Positions 23,267-35,629 of a stretch of 64,000 nucleotides of DNA are shown one piece after another; the first letter of the stretch is position 1; each line of letters begins with the position of its first letter. The notes below the pieces were generated by a model that ran no database searches, was not told the origin of the DNA, and saw nothing but the letters and a program-made list of their open reading frames with translations. The DNA comes from Toxorhynchites rutilus septentrionalis. Its lineage: Eukaryota; Arthropoda; Insecta; Diptera; Culicidae. The position numbers and the translations under genes were made by a program. The stretch lies in the NCBI RefSeq assembly GCF_029784135.1, contig NC_073745.1, positions 103,868,125 through 103,932,124 of the forward strand, written 5' to 3'.

Positions 23267-25554
23267 TGTATTCAAATATTATTATCTGCAATTGAGTTTC
23301 TTTGAATTACAAGCAAGATGATTGATCTTTGATAATTACTGTGTAAAGATGAGTGTGATTTTAATAAGGTATATTTCTAGGGTTATTTATGATTTCTAGA
23401 AATTGTTCATGTAAAAACAATTATAATTTGTTGTGTGTTCAATTATTGTTAACCGAATTGCCTTCCGGTAATTTTAGCAGCGACAGAAAAGGAAAAAAAT
23501 CTGTCATAAAATGTTTTATGTCAAGTTTTCCGCGTGAGCCAAAAACATTCTATTACATCCGATGGTGATTCCAACATGTGCCTCGCCACATCAAACGCAT
23601 CACCCTCACAAACTTTCTAAGTACGAACAACTTGTGTTAACTTTGCGATGTCCGGATCCCCGGCTTCGTTCTATTTGAACTCCATTTAGTTCTGCCAACA
23701 ATCCCATTTCATCTAATCCAGTCCCAATCAGGGTCGGCAAATCTCTCTCTCTCTGTGGAGTAGAGCAACTTTTTATTATCAAATCAATTTCAGGCGACTG
23801 CTGTTGCTCGAGGCAAACCTAGAATGGTCTCTCTTCACCGCCATCCCCGTCTGCTAAACTAGTGATCCCAAATGCGTGTGCGTTGTACGCAGCATAGAGT
23901 AGGTACTTAAAGGGAGGAAAAAAGTTTCTAAAAACTACCACGACTCTGACTCGGCGAAATCGGAGTCAAAAAGTTTTCCGATACAGAGAGCCAAAAAGTT
24001 TTTCATCCAACCAAAGCAAGAGAAAAAACCAACAGAAATAATACTTAATTTCGGTCACATGCACAAAGCAGGCAAACATAGAGACAACGCATAAAAAATT
24101 CCGGGTATCAATGGTGGGGAGATAACGGATCCTTATTAAAATTACTCGAGCGTTAAATCACATTTGCGCCTGGAGTGAAAGGCAGAGAATGGCTCCTCCG
24201 ATCTCGCACAATTTCGAGCGGCACACAATCCCTGTGGGGATCAGGTTATGGAACCATAACTTCCCCGATATGACCGAAGCGTGAAAATTATTCGCAAAGT
24301 GGCGTGTATAACGGGGAATTCTGCGCCGCTCGAGGTTGATGGATTCGTGGCGCTGCAAATCGGAACGCCACGTGAATGTGTGTTGCGTTGGCGTTTTCTG
24401 GATACGGCTTTCGTACGTGCCGCGAGCGTGCGTTTCTTATCGAAACTCGGCGAAACCTTCCCGCCGTCATCAAATAGCGGAATGACATTGAACAAACTAC
24501 ACGCTTGCCATGCACACATTACCTTACTCTTTGTTCTCAGCGTAAAAAACAATTAAACCTGTTCCCGCGCAAGTAAGCAACCTTTTTCTTTTTGTTTTCT
24601 TCCAGGTAAGTTTTCTGTCACCTACACCACCTGCAATCACAACGCGCAACGCGGCCATGTTTGGCGTTTGTGCAGCGACTCCGCAGGTCGGCCGCAGCAG
24701 CAACAGAGCAATAGCGATATGTGATAGTGGAGTTCCTTGTGGCTCCAAACCTGTCCACCGGAATATTTTAACGGATGCGGTTCCCCCGTTTGGGCGCCGT
24801 TCGAGTAGAACCGGTTCTTTGTGTTGTGAAGGAAGGTTTATGGTGATTGCGGAGCGTAACCGAATAATTACTCCCTTTATTCGCGGGGCGAATATGGTTT
24901 GTTTTTGTTTGTTGATTTCATGTGTTTGATAAGTTTTGTGGTGCCTAAGTTTCCGCCAAATTAGGAGGTGACACGGAGATAGTCATGACTTGGTGCATAC
25001 GGTGTATTCGATGCGTCAGTTTGCTCGTAGACGAAGTTAATCTGTCCCAATATTTAAGGTACTTAATGAGGTGTATCCGGAACTACGCAACAATAACTGA
25101 CTAAATAATTCCGTATGGTCTACGGTCAGATCATATCTTAGAAACTCATATGTAGACAAAAAGATCGAGTCAAAAATCATGGTTTCAACCTTATTTCTTG
25201 TCATAGATCACTGGATCGGATTACATGGAATTCGCAATGACGCCATTGTCGTTGCAATACTATTTGACCGACTTGTCAAGTCGAGCCGGAAAAGGCAATC
25301 TACCCAATTCTGGTCCAGAAATGCAGCTTCTTCTCCTAAGGGTACTCTTTCGGAAGCGGAAGCGTTTCAGTTACATATTGCTAGCCAAACGAGAATCTTT
25401 TGTCGGAAAGTATACTCGGTTTTTATTTTACAGTTCGCTGATCGAACGAGGTGCAAAATTATTGTCCAAAAACGGTGTAAAGCGTGGCGAAAATGACTCG
25501 GGGATCCGTCTGATAAGAACCACCACTTTCGAACAAAAGATTGGACAAGCCTCC
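23267..25554. other. Unassigned; GC-richer island 23560-24950
   Basis: No gene recognised. Open frames of 60-105 codons occur on both strands (for example 24241-24552 minus, 24281-24556 plus, 25225-25587 plus), but they overlap each other and show no domain. The region lacks obvious transposon motifs and could be host non-coding DNA. Confidence 0.4.
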
Positions 25555-25735
25555 TTTGCCTCTCTGCCACTTCCGGATCTCTTGTAGAAGGTCAGACGTT
25601 TTCTCAATCAATTCAGGACATCCCACACATTCATTTGGGATTATTCACTAGTTCGGCCATTTCAAGAGCGGATACTCCAGGATTTTCATGGCGACCGTGT
25701 AGGATCATTTCGCGATCTGTTTCTCTTCGGTAATA
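25555..25735 (-). pseudogene. Possible Tc1-like transposase N-terminal remnant
   Basis: On the minus strand, 25730 down to about 25640 reads REMILHGRHENPGVSALEMAELV, resembling the first helix-turn-helix of Tc1-type transposases. It is followed in another frame by KRSGSGRE near 25585, resembling the GRPR-like linker. The catalytic region could not be followed and the piece is frameshifted. This is a weak call made from pattern alone. Confidence 0.3.
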
Positions 25736-25879
25736 GCATGTTACATGTAATGAATTGCTGATTTGCATATCTTTATCTAAGAAACATTCACTGTGAATTC
25801 TATACACTCAACGCATCTATAATTATAAACACATTTAACGCGTTTCAGTGAAACTCTGAAAAATGTAACTCATAGAATG

Positions 25880-26230
25880 AATAAACGGCAGCTTTTTCCT
25901 TGCGTTCGTTTTTTTACTCGCCTTTTTTCGTTTGTCCGTTTTATTCTCATTTGTTCGGATTTCTTCGGTTTGGTTTATTTTTCTTCTATTTTTTTGTTTA
26001 TTTGGATATTTTTTCGTTTGTCCATTTTGTTGCTCGGATTTCTTCGTTTGTGCGACTTTTTTTCGGGCCTTTATTTTTTTTCGATTACTTTTTCGTTTAT
26101 TTGGATATTTTTTTCATTTTGTTTTCATTTGATCGGTTTTCTACTATTTTCCATTTTTTTGCCTATGCCAGGTTTTTTTAGTGTGTCCACATTTTTTTCG
26201 AGTGCCCAAATTTTGTTCGTGTAATATGTA
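25880..26230. repeat. Polypyrimidine low-complexity repeat (TTTTTCGTTTGTCC-like)
   Basis: Loosely repeated units of TTTTTCGTTTGTCC, TTGTTCGGATTTCTTCG and TTTATTTGGATATTTTTTC make phenylalanine-rich plus-strand frames. They are low-complexity artefacts, not membrane proteins. Confidence 0.7.
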
Positions 26231-26369
26231 TTTTGCTAAGTCCGGATTTTGCAGGTTTCGTGTTTTATTTTTTTTAATAATGTACGACAGAACTGAATAG
26301 CAGTGATAATTCATAATATAAAGCACGTTATTGATTGGCCACGTTATAGCGCGAAGTTCTCGCAACACA

Positions 26370-27330
26370 AGGTTTTATATAGGTCTTTCATTTCTGTACT
26401 GGGTGTAAGTTCAAAGTTGTGAAAACGAGAGCATAACTTTTGGAGTGCAATGTTTAGAGCAATAATACCTCTTTGCCGGATGATGGAAGTTGTGCGATAA
26501 TCACTTCATTCGAAAGATAAAATGGATATGAACTATATTTATTGACGCAAAAACTTGTTTCAATAACTCAAAAACTGCTTTGAAAACAATCTATTGAAAT
26601 TAGAAAAATCTATATGAATGGGTACCTGATTGAAAATCCATTCCAGTCATGATTGGTCAGCGGTTGATGCATGTCGTCGCTACCAGCCAAACTACTAGAA
26701 ATACTGTGCTCTCCCTGGACAATCTCCGTTTCTATTTTGCTACCTTGTTGAATGAACGTGGAAAATTGTCTGCTCTCAGTCATCACGGCAAGGAATCATT
26801 CTGAATACTTTATTCAGTCATATAATAGTTCACACTTTTTCTGAACGAATTTCAATCTCTAATGAACCTGTTCACTAATTAATACGGAGCTTCTATAAAC
26901 AATAGATAACGGCACTTGGCTGAAACAGAAGCTTATTAGCGTGAAAGATGAGCTCTTTTCCGAGAAACTAATTTGACCACAAAGTGTTGAATAGGTCGCG
27001 TTTTTCATACCGTTATGAGGAGAGTGTTTGTGTATGATTAATTCGCTCGTAAGCATTGTTGGTTTTATGCGTAGTCAACGATAGACAATGGTGGTGATGG
27101 ATCAAATATAGAATCGTCTGTAGTTATAGTAAGAGTTGAGAAGTAGAGATGCATCCTGGCAATAACACATCTCGTATATCATTCTCGCGAGAACAAAAAT
27201 GAATCATGTATCAACCTTCTTCAGATGCATGTATGAAACCCCACCCATCGAGAGCCACCAAAACTGTCTCCTAAAAAACTTTCCTTAAAAATTTCGATGT
27301 ATTCCAAAATTATATTCTAAGTCATGAAAA
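26370..27330. repeat. Old dispersed-repeat fragments
   Basis: No gene seen. ATTCTCGCGAGAACAAAAATGAATCATG near 27180 recurs in variant form at 49210, 55670 and 58440, and GGTGGTGATGG-type text near 27095 resembles 13365. It is the same diverged family that fills 10.8-13.7 and 47-50 kb. Confidence 0.5.
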
Positions 27331-27559
27331 GTGACTCTCAGTTCATCTGCCTTCTGATTATTTGGAAAATTAAACTAAACTCTCGGCCTGAGAAAGCCCA
27401 CTTAAAAAGTCTCGCTAACTGCTGCTAATTTGGTTATTCAATTTTTGTGAATTCGAGCTTTGTTTCTGGGTGTGGAAGTGGCGTCAAAGTGCGACGCATT
27501 TCAAGCCGGATGTGAAAAACATATTTTCCCTGGGATTTGTACCAGAAAAATGAAATCTG

Positions 27560-28400
27560 TGAACTAAACATGACATCTGGAATATGAATTAAGAATCGGA
27601 AATCTGAATCTCTGAATCTGAATTCGGAATTTCAATCGTGGATCTTGGATCTTGGTTCTGAATCTGGAATCTGGAAATCGAATCTGAATCTGGAACCAGG
27701 GAATCGAATCTAAACATGAAATCTGGAATCTGAATTTGGAATCAAAATCAACAATATCCGAATCTGCAATCTGAATTTGGAATCTGTAATCATAATCAGG
27801 AATATCTATATCAGGATTCTGAATCTGGAATTAGAAATTAGTATCAGAAGTCCCTGGATCTATGAACCGAATCTGGAAACTGGAATCTTTATCTGAATCA
27901 TGTATCTGAATTTATAAGCTGAATCTTAAATCTAAAATGAGGAATAGAATAGGGAATCTGAAGATGAATCATGATTCTGAGTTCGGAATCTGAATGAGGA
28001 ATCCCTGAGTCTGAAATCAGGATTCTTCGAATTTGAATCTAAATTATGAATTTGAATTTGAAACTTGAATCAGGAATTTGGAATCTGGAATCAGGGATTT
28101 GAATATAGGATCAATATCAGAAAGCTCTGAATCTGAATCTGGAATCCAGAATCTGTATCTTGCATATGAGTTTAGATTCTGAATCTGGAATCTCAATCTA
28201 GAATTTACATTCCGAATCTGAACAACATTTTCAATCTGAAATCTTAAAACAGCCTCAAAATCCTGAATACGATTTCCGGAATCAGAAATCTAGATCTAAA
28301 AATAACAACATGGAACTTGGCACATAAAACATGTAATTTTGACATCAGAAATCTGGGATGTAAAAATCTGAAGACAGAACAAAGTGTTTTCTCAGTGTAA
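27560..28400. repeat. Degenerate GAATCTG/GGAATCTG simple repeat
   Basis: More than 800 bp of imperfect 6-8 bp units (AATCTGAATC, GGAATCTGGAATC, ATCAGGAAT), with frequent substitutions and no fixed period. Confidence 0.85.
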
Positions 28401-28511
28401 ATCTGAGACCTAGAAATTTAGCAAGGAACAAAACAAAAAAAAAATGTTCCGATTTCTACGAATATTTTGTGTGTTCTACCATTATTAATTATTTCCGAAA
28501 AAAATCAACTA

Positions 28512-29804
28512 AAGGGTGTGTCACATCAAATTGCATCACGGAACGCTGTAGAAATTCGCCCAGTAGACCGATCCTTTTGAAAATTTTAGACAGTAAAATA
28601 AAAACTATTAAACAACTTTTGGCATTTTCTTTTTCTTCATACTTCGAGCCCAAGCCCGTATGCTCGCACCTTCCTCTTTACCCCGTCCATAAGGTTCTGT
28701 ACAACGTCAGGTTGTAGTTTTTTTTAGCAGAAATCCATTTTCTCTTGAAGTCCGCCTCCGATTTGACAACTTTTGGGTTCTTCCAGAGGGCCTGCTTCAT
28801 AATCGCCCAATATTTCTTTATTGGGTGAAGCTCCGGCGCGTTGGGCGGGTTCATTTCTTTTGGCACGAAGGTGACCCCGTTGGCTTCGTACCACTCCAAC
28901 ACGTCCTTTGAAAAGTGGCACGAAGCGAGATCCGGCCAGAAGTTGGTCGGGCCCTCGTGCTGCTTCAATAGTGGTAGTAAGCGCTTCTGTAGGCACTCCT
29001 TAAGGTAAACCTGCCCGTTTACCGTGCCGGTCATCACGAAGGGGACGCTCCGCTTTCCGCAAGAGCAGATCGCTTGCCACACCATGTACTTTTTGGCAAA
29101 CTTGGATAGTTTCTGCTTGCGAATCTCCTCCGGAACGCTGAATTTGTCCTCTGCGGAGAAGAACAACAGGCCCGGCAGCTGACGAAAGTCCGCTTTGACG
29201 TAAGTTTCGTCGTCCATTACCAGGCAATGCGGCTTCGTCAGCATTTCGGTGTACAGCTTCCGGGCTCGCGTCTTCCCCGCCATGTTTTGCCTTTTGTCGC
29301 GGTTAGGAGCCTTCTGAACCTTGTATGTACGCAGGCCCTCCCGCTGCTTGGTCCGCTGGTCGAATGAACTTGACAAATTCAGCTTACTGGCGACATCCCG
29401 TACCGAACTTCTCGGATCACGTCTAAACTGCTCAACTACGCGCTTGTGATCTTTTTCACTGACGGAGCATCCATTTTTGCCGTTCTTCACCTTCCGGTCG
29501 ATGGTTAGGTTCTCGAAGTATCGTTTTAGTACTCTGCTGACCGTGGATTGGACGATTCCCAGCATCTTACCGATGTCCCGATGTGACAACTCCGGATTCT
29601 CGAAATGAGTGCACAGGATTAATTCACGACGCTGCCGGCGTTCGACGACATTTTTACAAATTTACGAAAAATTGACAGTGAAGCATGGCCAACGTGATCT
29701 ATACACTCTTATCTGATTATAAGCGAAAGCTGAAGATATAATTCCTAAAAATTAAATTTCTACAGCGTTTTTTTCCGTGATGCAATTTGATGTGACACAC
29801 CCTT
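28512..29804 (-). mobile_element. ITmD37E: DD37E Tc1/mariner transposon copy 1, 1293 bp, defective
   Basis: The ends are inverted repeats starting AAGGGTGTGTCACATCAAAT and agreeing for about 50 bp apart from a small indel. TA lies on each side (28510-28511 and 29805-29806). The transposase runs on the minus strand. The family is named from the 37-residue spacing between the second and third catalytic positions and from similarity to the mosquito group that I recall; this was not checked by a search. A second copy lies at 51657-52939. Confidence 0.9.
28637..29651 (-). pseudogene. DD37E transposase pseudogene (copy 1), catalytic E replaced by K
   Basis: A 303-codon frame (29589 down to 28678) holds nearly all of the transposase. 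The N-terminal helix-turn-helix reads SHRDIGKMLGIVQSTVSRVL, a second HTH-like segment reads SVRDVASKLNLSSSF, and the first catalytic D is in LVMDDETYVKADF. The second D is in FWPDLASCHFSKDVL. At the third position, 37 residues later, PIKKYW (codon 28816-28818) has lysine where copy 2 has glutamate (PIEKYW). The start (ATG 29651, MSSN) is separated by a 1-bp loss that creates an early stop. A 1-bp loss in an A-run near 28725 breaks the C-terminus, whose expected stop is at 28637. This copy is catalytically dead three times over. Confidence 0.93.
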
Positions 29805-29806
29805 TA

Positions 29807-30177
29807 GCAATAAAAATGGCACAAATGAACAATAAAAATGGTACGAACTATTGATGTCATTATCAAGCCGGTTCCTTATAAAAAATGTTCATAGAAGTTT
29901 AGAACTTTATTATTACAGTTTTTGAGTGTCCAAATAGTCGATGAGAAACTAGAACTATGACATCTAATGCATTATCATGATGAAGAATGTTCCGACGATG
30001 CTTGGTAGTCCAACTCGCGATTCTTCAATTGATTGTGATTGGTGATTGTGAATCGTTTGTGTACGTGCATTTGGAGCGCTTTAGTAACATGACCAATCTT
30101 TTGGTCATGTAGACAGATCTCGTTTTTAAAGTTTAAAGAAATTCGTTTGGTATATTGTATATTATAATCCATTTGTC
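29807..30177. other. Unassigned sequence
   Basis: AT-rich, no gene seen. Confidence 0.4.
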
Positions 30178-30303
30178 CTTCTTGAATGGCATGAACGTTC
30201 CCAATGAAACTTTTGCTCAACGTAGGTATTACTTGCGTCAATTTTATTAGTAGTGCTTAGTTGAGATTTCTATGCCGAACAATACGCCTTGAATGTATTC
30301 TGG
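30178..30303 (-). mobile_element. SINE, 5'-truncated copy
   Basis: Read on the minus strand, this matches the 3' half of the SINEs at 42701-42962 and 50622-50881. The matching blocks are CCAGAATACATTCAAGG, GAAATCTCAACTAAGCAC, TGACGCAAGTAATACCTACG and the end block CATTCAAGAAG. The tRNA-like head is missing. No clear target-site duplication is present beyond a possible TTGTCC. Confidence 0.85.
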
Positions 30304-31424
30304 AGTGAATCACCTTGTCCGTAAATAGTTTAAATTGAAAAGAATGGACGCATTTAAATTTTCTTCCATACACTTGTTCTGTCAATTTGTGTGTTTACCT
30401 AACCGAGCAATTAACGATTCGGCGAGGGACTATTTATATGTGTCCTACTGCGCATCAGTCGCACCAAATACAAATGTCTTCGAAGTGCAAACACAATAAC
30501 ATAAATTGTAACATGTGAACGGACCCTGTGGAGAAAAGAAATATTGCAATTTGGGCCCCGCCCGATGGAAACATATTGACACGGCCAGAGCGTGAAAGTA
30601 GAAAACAGGCAATTTTTATTACACATTCATGCTCTTGCCAGCGAGCAGTCAACATCTTTTTTAATGCAGTTGTCACACGCAACGGTTTACATGAAATCGG
30701 TATTTTCCAAAATTTTTAAAGACTCCTCAAAACAAAGAAGCAAGCAAGATTGTTATCTAGATTTTTTGTCAAGATTAATTTTTGGCACTTTTTCTCGACG
30801 TTTCTTGCAATTTTAAGACATTTGGTATCAAAAAAATTTAACATTTGTTAAAAATATTATCTCCACACACGAAAATTACATTCAAATTGAAAGGATCATT
30901 GATTATTTTTGTTTTTATTTGTCTGGCATATTTTTTTCAATTTTCCACATGGACGCATGTAAAAAGTGTGCTTGCGTATGCCACGACCGACCAAGTAATT
31001 GTATAATGACGAAATGAAACAATTCCATTACAAAAGAGGTTCATCATGACACCGTCAAAGTCAAATGCTCCGACAAACAGTGATTCGTCGTTTGGCTTCC
31101 CTTTCTTCTGGGTCGGATTATGCGGCCGTTTAGAGCAGATTATTACCGCCGACGACCCCTTGTGATACTCAGAAGCTAGTCGTTACAAACGTTCCGCCAC
31201 CAGATATGCCCCGCACCAAGCGAAACCTTTTTTCCTCCTCCTCCTGCATTGTGTTCTTGCGTTCAACACGCGTTTAGTTAACCTTAATGTCTCGAATAGG
31301 TGTGAAAAGGTGCTTTCGAACACCTTTGGAGCCGCGCACACCGTGTATTATCCGGTCGGCACACCACCCCAACCGGAACCAGTGCTGGAGTGCTGTGTGT
31401 GTTCTCCGGTGTTGATTTGACTTG
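30304..31424. other. Unassigned sequence
   Basis: No gene recognised. The part from about 31040 is GC-richer and non-repetitive. The short overlapping frames between 30411 and 30816 are on both strands and have no domain. Confidence 0.4.
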
Positions 31425-31426
31425 TA

Positions 31427-32322
31427 GGGGATCCGCGGGTAATACGGACAGTGGAGGTAAAATGGACGGGTGGTTGCTTTGTACAGTTACATTTTGAATT
31501 TCAGATTTCTGTTAATGAGAACACCTTCTACATGTCATTCTATAATATTTAAGCCATCTTATGGCAATGAATGCTGATCAAAAGTGGAAAAGGGAAACAA
31601 AAACCGAGAATCATACATGATGTAATTTTAGCTGCTTCGATATTAAGCATATTGAGTGGTTTAATATCGATTCGCTAATGGTCATATTTCGGTTTGTGAG
31701 TCAACAGAGACGCGATATTCGGTATGTACGGAAAAGAGCCTTCATTTTTGAGTGGAAAATTTAAATTATTGAATTAATTTACTGGTGGGGTAAAACGGAC
31801 AGTTGCCAGTAGGAGTGAGATGGACTGTGAAAAGTCTGTTTAATCTATTCATAAGGAAAGTCCTGCGTTTATAGATGGAAATTAAAACGCCAAATGTGGA
31901 CTGTTTAGAAGCTGACTGGAACCAAAAGCAAAATAGTTCAGGGTCTGTCCGTTTATACTGCTGAAAAGCACGATATTACTTCTAGGTGGAATCATTCAAT
32001 TTTTTCATCATTTAACGGAAATTCGTGATGAGTTCAGACCTTGGTTGAATAAAATTATTTCTCTCGCGGTAGATAAACCTTTACGCTTCATCTATCACAA
32101 ACCTGTCCATATTACCCGCATCGAAAAAAATTTTATGCTTTTCAGTATGTTTTAATTTCGGCTAAAACATTGAAAAACATTTTTTTGTAAAATATTTGGC
32201 CAATTAGGTAGAAAAACAGTATATTGATTTGCAAGAAACTGCATCAAAGTTTTGGGAAAAATGAGTTTCCAAAGATATAATTGAAGTTCTTCTTAACATG
32301 TCCATTTTACCTCCATCTCCCC
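31427..32322. mobile_element. MITE-like element, about 896 bp, TGGAGGTAAAATGGAC ends
   Basis: The left side carries GGGGATCCGCGGG followed by TGGAGGTAAAATGGAC near 31451. The right end, read inward from 32322, gives GGGGAGATGGAGGTAAAATGGAC. TA lies outside both limits (31425-31426 and 32323-32324). Internal variants of the same motif (GGGGTAAAACGGACAG, GAGATGGACTG, CTGTCCATATTACC) recur in both orientations. There is no coding region. The left end seems to contain a short extra segment, so the exact terminus is uncertain. Confidence 0.55.
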
Positions 32323-32324
32323 TA

Positions 32325-33639
32325 TACAACAAATCTGATATCCCACTGGAGGTGTCGGATTTCTGGTTCCTAGTGAGCATGGGTTGCCTCCATTGTTCAA
32401 GCACAGTCTTTGCAACATTCCGCACCCGACGCCCAGAGAACCGGAGAATTATGAGAGCGACGAAACGGGAAACTCTTACCATGATTTATCCGGCATTGTA
32501 GGATAAAAGGGATCACGAGCCATGTGTGAGTGTTTACGAGCCGTATTGTCTCGATTTGCAAGCGATATCACATTTCGCTATCCGATGTAACAAACAAAAC
32601 AATAAGGGTTTTGTTCCCCGCGATCAATAAAACGCTTCGCCGCTTCCTGGATCGGCTCGATAAATCGATACAAAATATAGTTGGGCCCGCTCCAGCCCGC
32701 CATAAGACACCCATCACATAATGACACAATAATCAAAACAAATTAAATCGGCAGCGCGCAATCAATTGGTCGCTAATGAATCAAGAAAACAGAGATGTGG
32801 AATTTTTATTTTCCGCCTTTCGCTTCTCGCTTTCGAATGTGTGTTTTGCAGACTGCTCGATTCGGCAGCGAAACGAACAACAATGGGGGAGAAAATTTCA
32901 CGCGGTAATGAAAATGTTGCCTCAAATTTCCAAATTTTAGGAAAGGGCTATTTGCTCAATTTTTGGTTCATTTTAGATGCAATTTGGCACGCCCGATTCG
33001 AAACATAAATAATACAAAACTTTCACCAGAGATTGATTAGGCGTGCTTTTCCCTCATTTAAACTGTGAGTGTTTTTATTACCGTGAAAAGTCGACCAACG
33101 GTTTCTTTCGCCCTACTTCTTCGGCTCTTCTTTTCACTCCGCGCGCGCACTAATAGAATAAATTTTCCACAGTGTTGTTGTTATTGAGACAATAACAATC
33201 ACCACAACACCACCACCAACCATCCAATGGGAAACTATCCCACAACCACACCGGCATCCTCATTCACGCGCGTGAGCTGGAAAACAATACAATTAACCTT
33301 TCGATTCAGCGTGTCCGACAACTGTGTGCCACAAAAGCGCGCGTTCGTATTGCTGCTGCCAACCGCCGCTGTTCGTGAACTTTCTTTCGCGAATCTAAAA
33401 GAGACCCCGAAACACAACAATGGCACAACAATTTGCGTGGCAAATCGCGTGATCGCTGCCGTTGTCAAAGTGATGAATTGATGCGTTGTTAAATGATGGT
33501 GGATTACACTGTTGATGGCACATGGGCTGAGAGTGCGAATATCACGCGGGTGGAAATCACATATTGAGTACACAGTCTCACTCGTTGTGAGGGTTTTACA
33601 ATTTGCAGAACTCGATACATTTTATGATATTAGACCGAA
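32325..33639. other. Unassigned, GC-balanced sequence
   Basis: No gene recognised. It contains purine/pyrimidine-balanced, non-repetitive DNA with overlapping frames on both strands (33227-33481 plus and 33235-33573 minus) and no domains. Host non-coding DNA is plausible. Confidence 0.4.
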
Positions 33640-34114
33640 CCCTCAGATGAGCAGATATTTCTTAGCATGTTCTTCCTTCGTGGCGTTGGCGATCAGCTGC
33701 TTCGCTTTTTGACCACAAAATAGTTGGAGTAAATCTTCTGTTTGTAGTTCGCCCAGCAATTATTTATCGGTCGCAGTCGGGGGACTTTGGGAGGGTCGGC
33801 GGACTTCGGTACAACGTCTATCTTCAGTTGGTCCATCTCCTCCGGCGATTCGTTGTCAGTCGCTCTTTCTGGATGATTGACTGCTGTTCAGACACGGCCG
33901 GCCAAGTCTAGCGCTTCCGCATAAAAATGTCCATTTTTGCCATGTACTTGTTCATAGTTTGACCGGTTGCTCCGACCTCCCAGCCCAAGGCGCGGGACGA
34001 TAACGCTACCTTGCTCTCGGTGTCCCTATTCAGCTTCTGCTTCATTTCACGATTGCTTAGCACTGTCGAACGACCAGACCATTGACCATTTTCGTAAATT
34101 TCTTGAAATCTCAA
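33640..34114 (-). pseudogene. Decayed Tc1/mariner-like transposase remnant
   Basis: On the minus strand a 68-codon frame (34114 to 33908) contains STVLSNREMKQKLNRDTE, SKVALSSRALGWEVGATGQT and MNKYMAKMDIFMRKR. This is a helix-turn-helix-like arrangement similar to the second DNA-binding repeat of Tc1-type enzymes. About 150 bp further, near 33765-33725, another frame reads PPKVPRLRPINNCWANYKQK. That resembles the third catalytic block (PP..P..RPIE.FWA..K), with N in place of the acidic residue. Everything between, including the first two catalytic residues, is deleted. The family assignment is by motif only. Confidence 0.5.
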
Positions 34115-35320
34115 ATGGTTCCTATGACCAGATGGGTCGATTCCAAGACTCCACCACCTCAGAATATTCTCGAGGATGGTGTGCTTCTAATTCAAATGAA
34201 AAAATTGTCATTCCATCGCCTCCAAAAAATTCTCCTTAGGACTTGACCATTTTCGTAAATTTCTTGAAATTTCAAATGGTTCCTATGACTAGATGGGTCA
34301 ATTCCAAAACTCTACTACCTCAGAATATTCTCGTAGGATGGTGTGCTTCTAATACAAATAAAAAATTGTCATTCCATCGCCCCCAAAAAATTCTCCTTAG
34401 GACTTGACCATTTTTGTAAATTTCTTGAAATTTCAAATGGTTCCTATGACTAGATGGGTCAATTCTAAAACACCTTGCTTCTAAAACAAATAAAAAATTG
34501 TCATTCCATCGCCTCCAAAAAATTCTCTTTAGGACTTGACCATTTTCGTAAATTTCTTGAAATTTCAAATGGTTCCTATGACCAGATGGGTCAATTTCAA
34601 GACTCCACCACCTCAGAATATTCTCGTAAGATGGTGTGCTCCTAATTCAAATGAAAAATTGTCATTCCATCGTCTCCAAAATATTTGCCTTAGGACCTGA
34701 CCATTTTCGCAAGTTTCATGAAATTTCAAATGGGTCAATTCCAAGACACCACCACCTCAGAATATTCTCGTAGGATGGTGTGCGTCTAATTCAAGTGAAA
34801 AAATTATCATATGCTGCAAAAAAAAAGTTATTGGTATCTTCACCGACATTGTCCATACTGCCAGTTGTTCCCCAGACCACGAAGAAGTTGCACATCGTGA
34901 GGCACTTCGTGTCCGCCGGATATATCCGATCAGGCATTCACAGCATCTTCTGTCTTCAGGAGAATGGCGAGAGCGTCGAATGGAAGCCATTTGACCATTT
35001 TCGTAAATTTCAAATGGTTCCTCTGACCAAATAGGTCGATTCCAAGACTCCACCACCTCAGAATATTCTCGTAGGATGGTGTGCCTCTAAATCAAATGAA
35101 AAAATTGTCATTCCATCACCTCCAAAAAAATTGGTCTTAAGGCTTGACCATTTTCGTAAATTTCTTGAAATTTCAAATGGTTCCTATGACCAAATGGGTC
35201 GATTCCAAGACTCCACCATTCATAATATTCTCGTAGGATGGTGTGCTTCTAATTCAAATGAAAAAATTGTCATATGCTGCAAACAAAAAAGTTATTGGTA
35301 TCTTCACCGACATGTATGAA
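34084..35320. repeat. About 160-bp tandem repeat array, seven units
   Basis: Units begin with GACCATTTTCGTAAATTTCT at about 34084, 34245, 34406, 34538, 34699, 34993 and 35146. Full units are about 161 bp; one is shortened (132 bp). The fifth is followed by roughly 180 bp of other sequence. Each unit contains GAAATTTCAAATGGTTCCTA, TGGGTC.ATTCCAAGAC, CAGAATATTCTCGTAGG and GTCATTCCATCGCC. A separate block, ATATGCTGCAAA...GTTATTGGTATCTTCACCGA, appears twice (about 34810 and 35273), in the insert and after the last unit. Confidence 0.93.
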
Positions 35321-35629
35321 CAAGGTATCGGACGTAGTTGTTTCACAGTTTTTGCAAATTTACTGATGCATCGATGCATTTTTCTAGAGGGCCCAATAAA
35401 CGTAGAATTTAAGGAAAATTTGCTTCATTGAATTATATTTTGTAGTTTTTTTTATCGCCAACCGGAATGTGTCCATTTCTTTAATGCATACGTTAGAAAA
35501 AAGTTGACCACTCAAAATTTGTCATTACTTCGATTTATGTGTTTATACCACATCTAATTGCAAGACCATCAATAGGCAACTTGTATTACTATTGAATTTC
35601 AACCAAGTTTGACATGTAGTGGTGGTGTG
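35321..35629. other. Unassigned sequence
   Basis: AT-rich, no gene seen. Confidence 0.35.

Noticed and set aside
25225..25587. 120-codon plus frame as a host gene
   Set aside because: It overlaps a minus-strand pattern resembling a Tc1-type DNA-binding domain, and the plus product has no motif.
25877..26224. Phenylalanine-rich frames resembling a multi-pass membrane protein
   Set aside because: Three overlapping frames of the same polypyrimidine low-complexity tract are all hydrophobic. No domain pattern or codon bias.
28724..29227. Additional minus-strand frames overlapping the DD37E transposase
   Set aside because: Shadow frames of the transposase coding sequence; the corresponding shadows occur at 52.2-52.5 kb.
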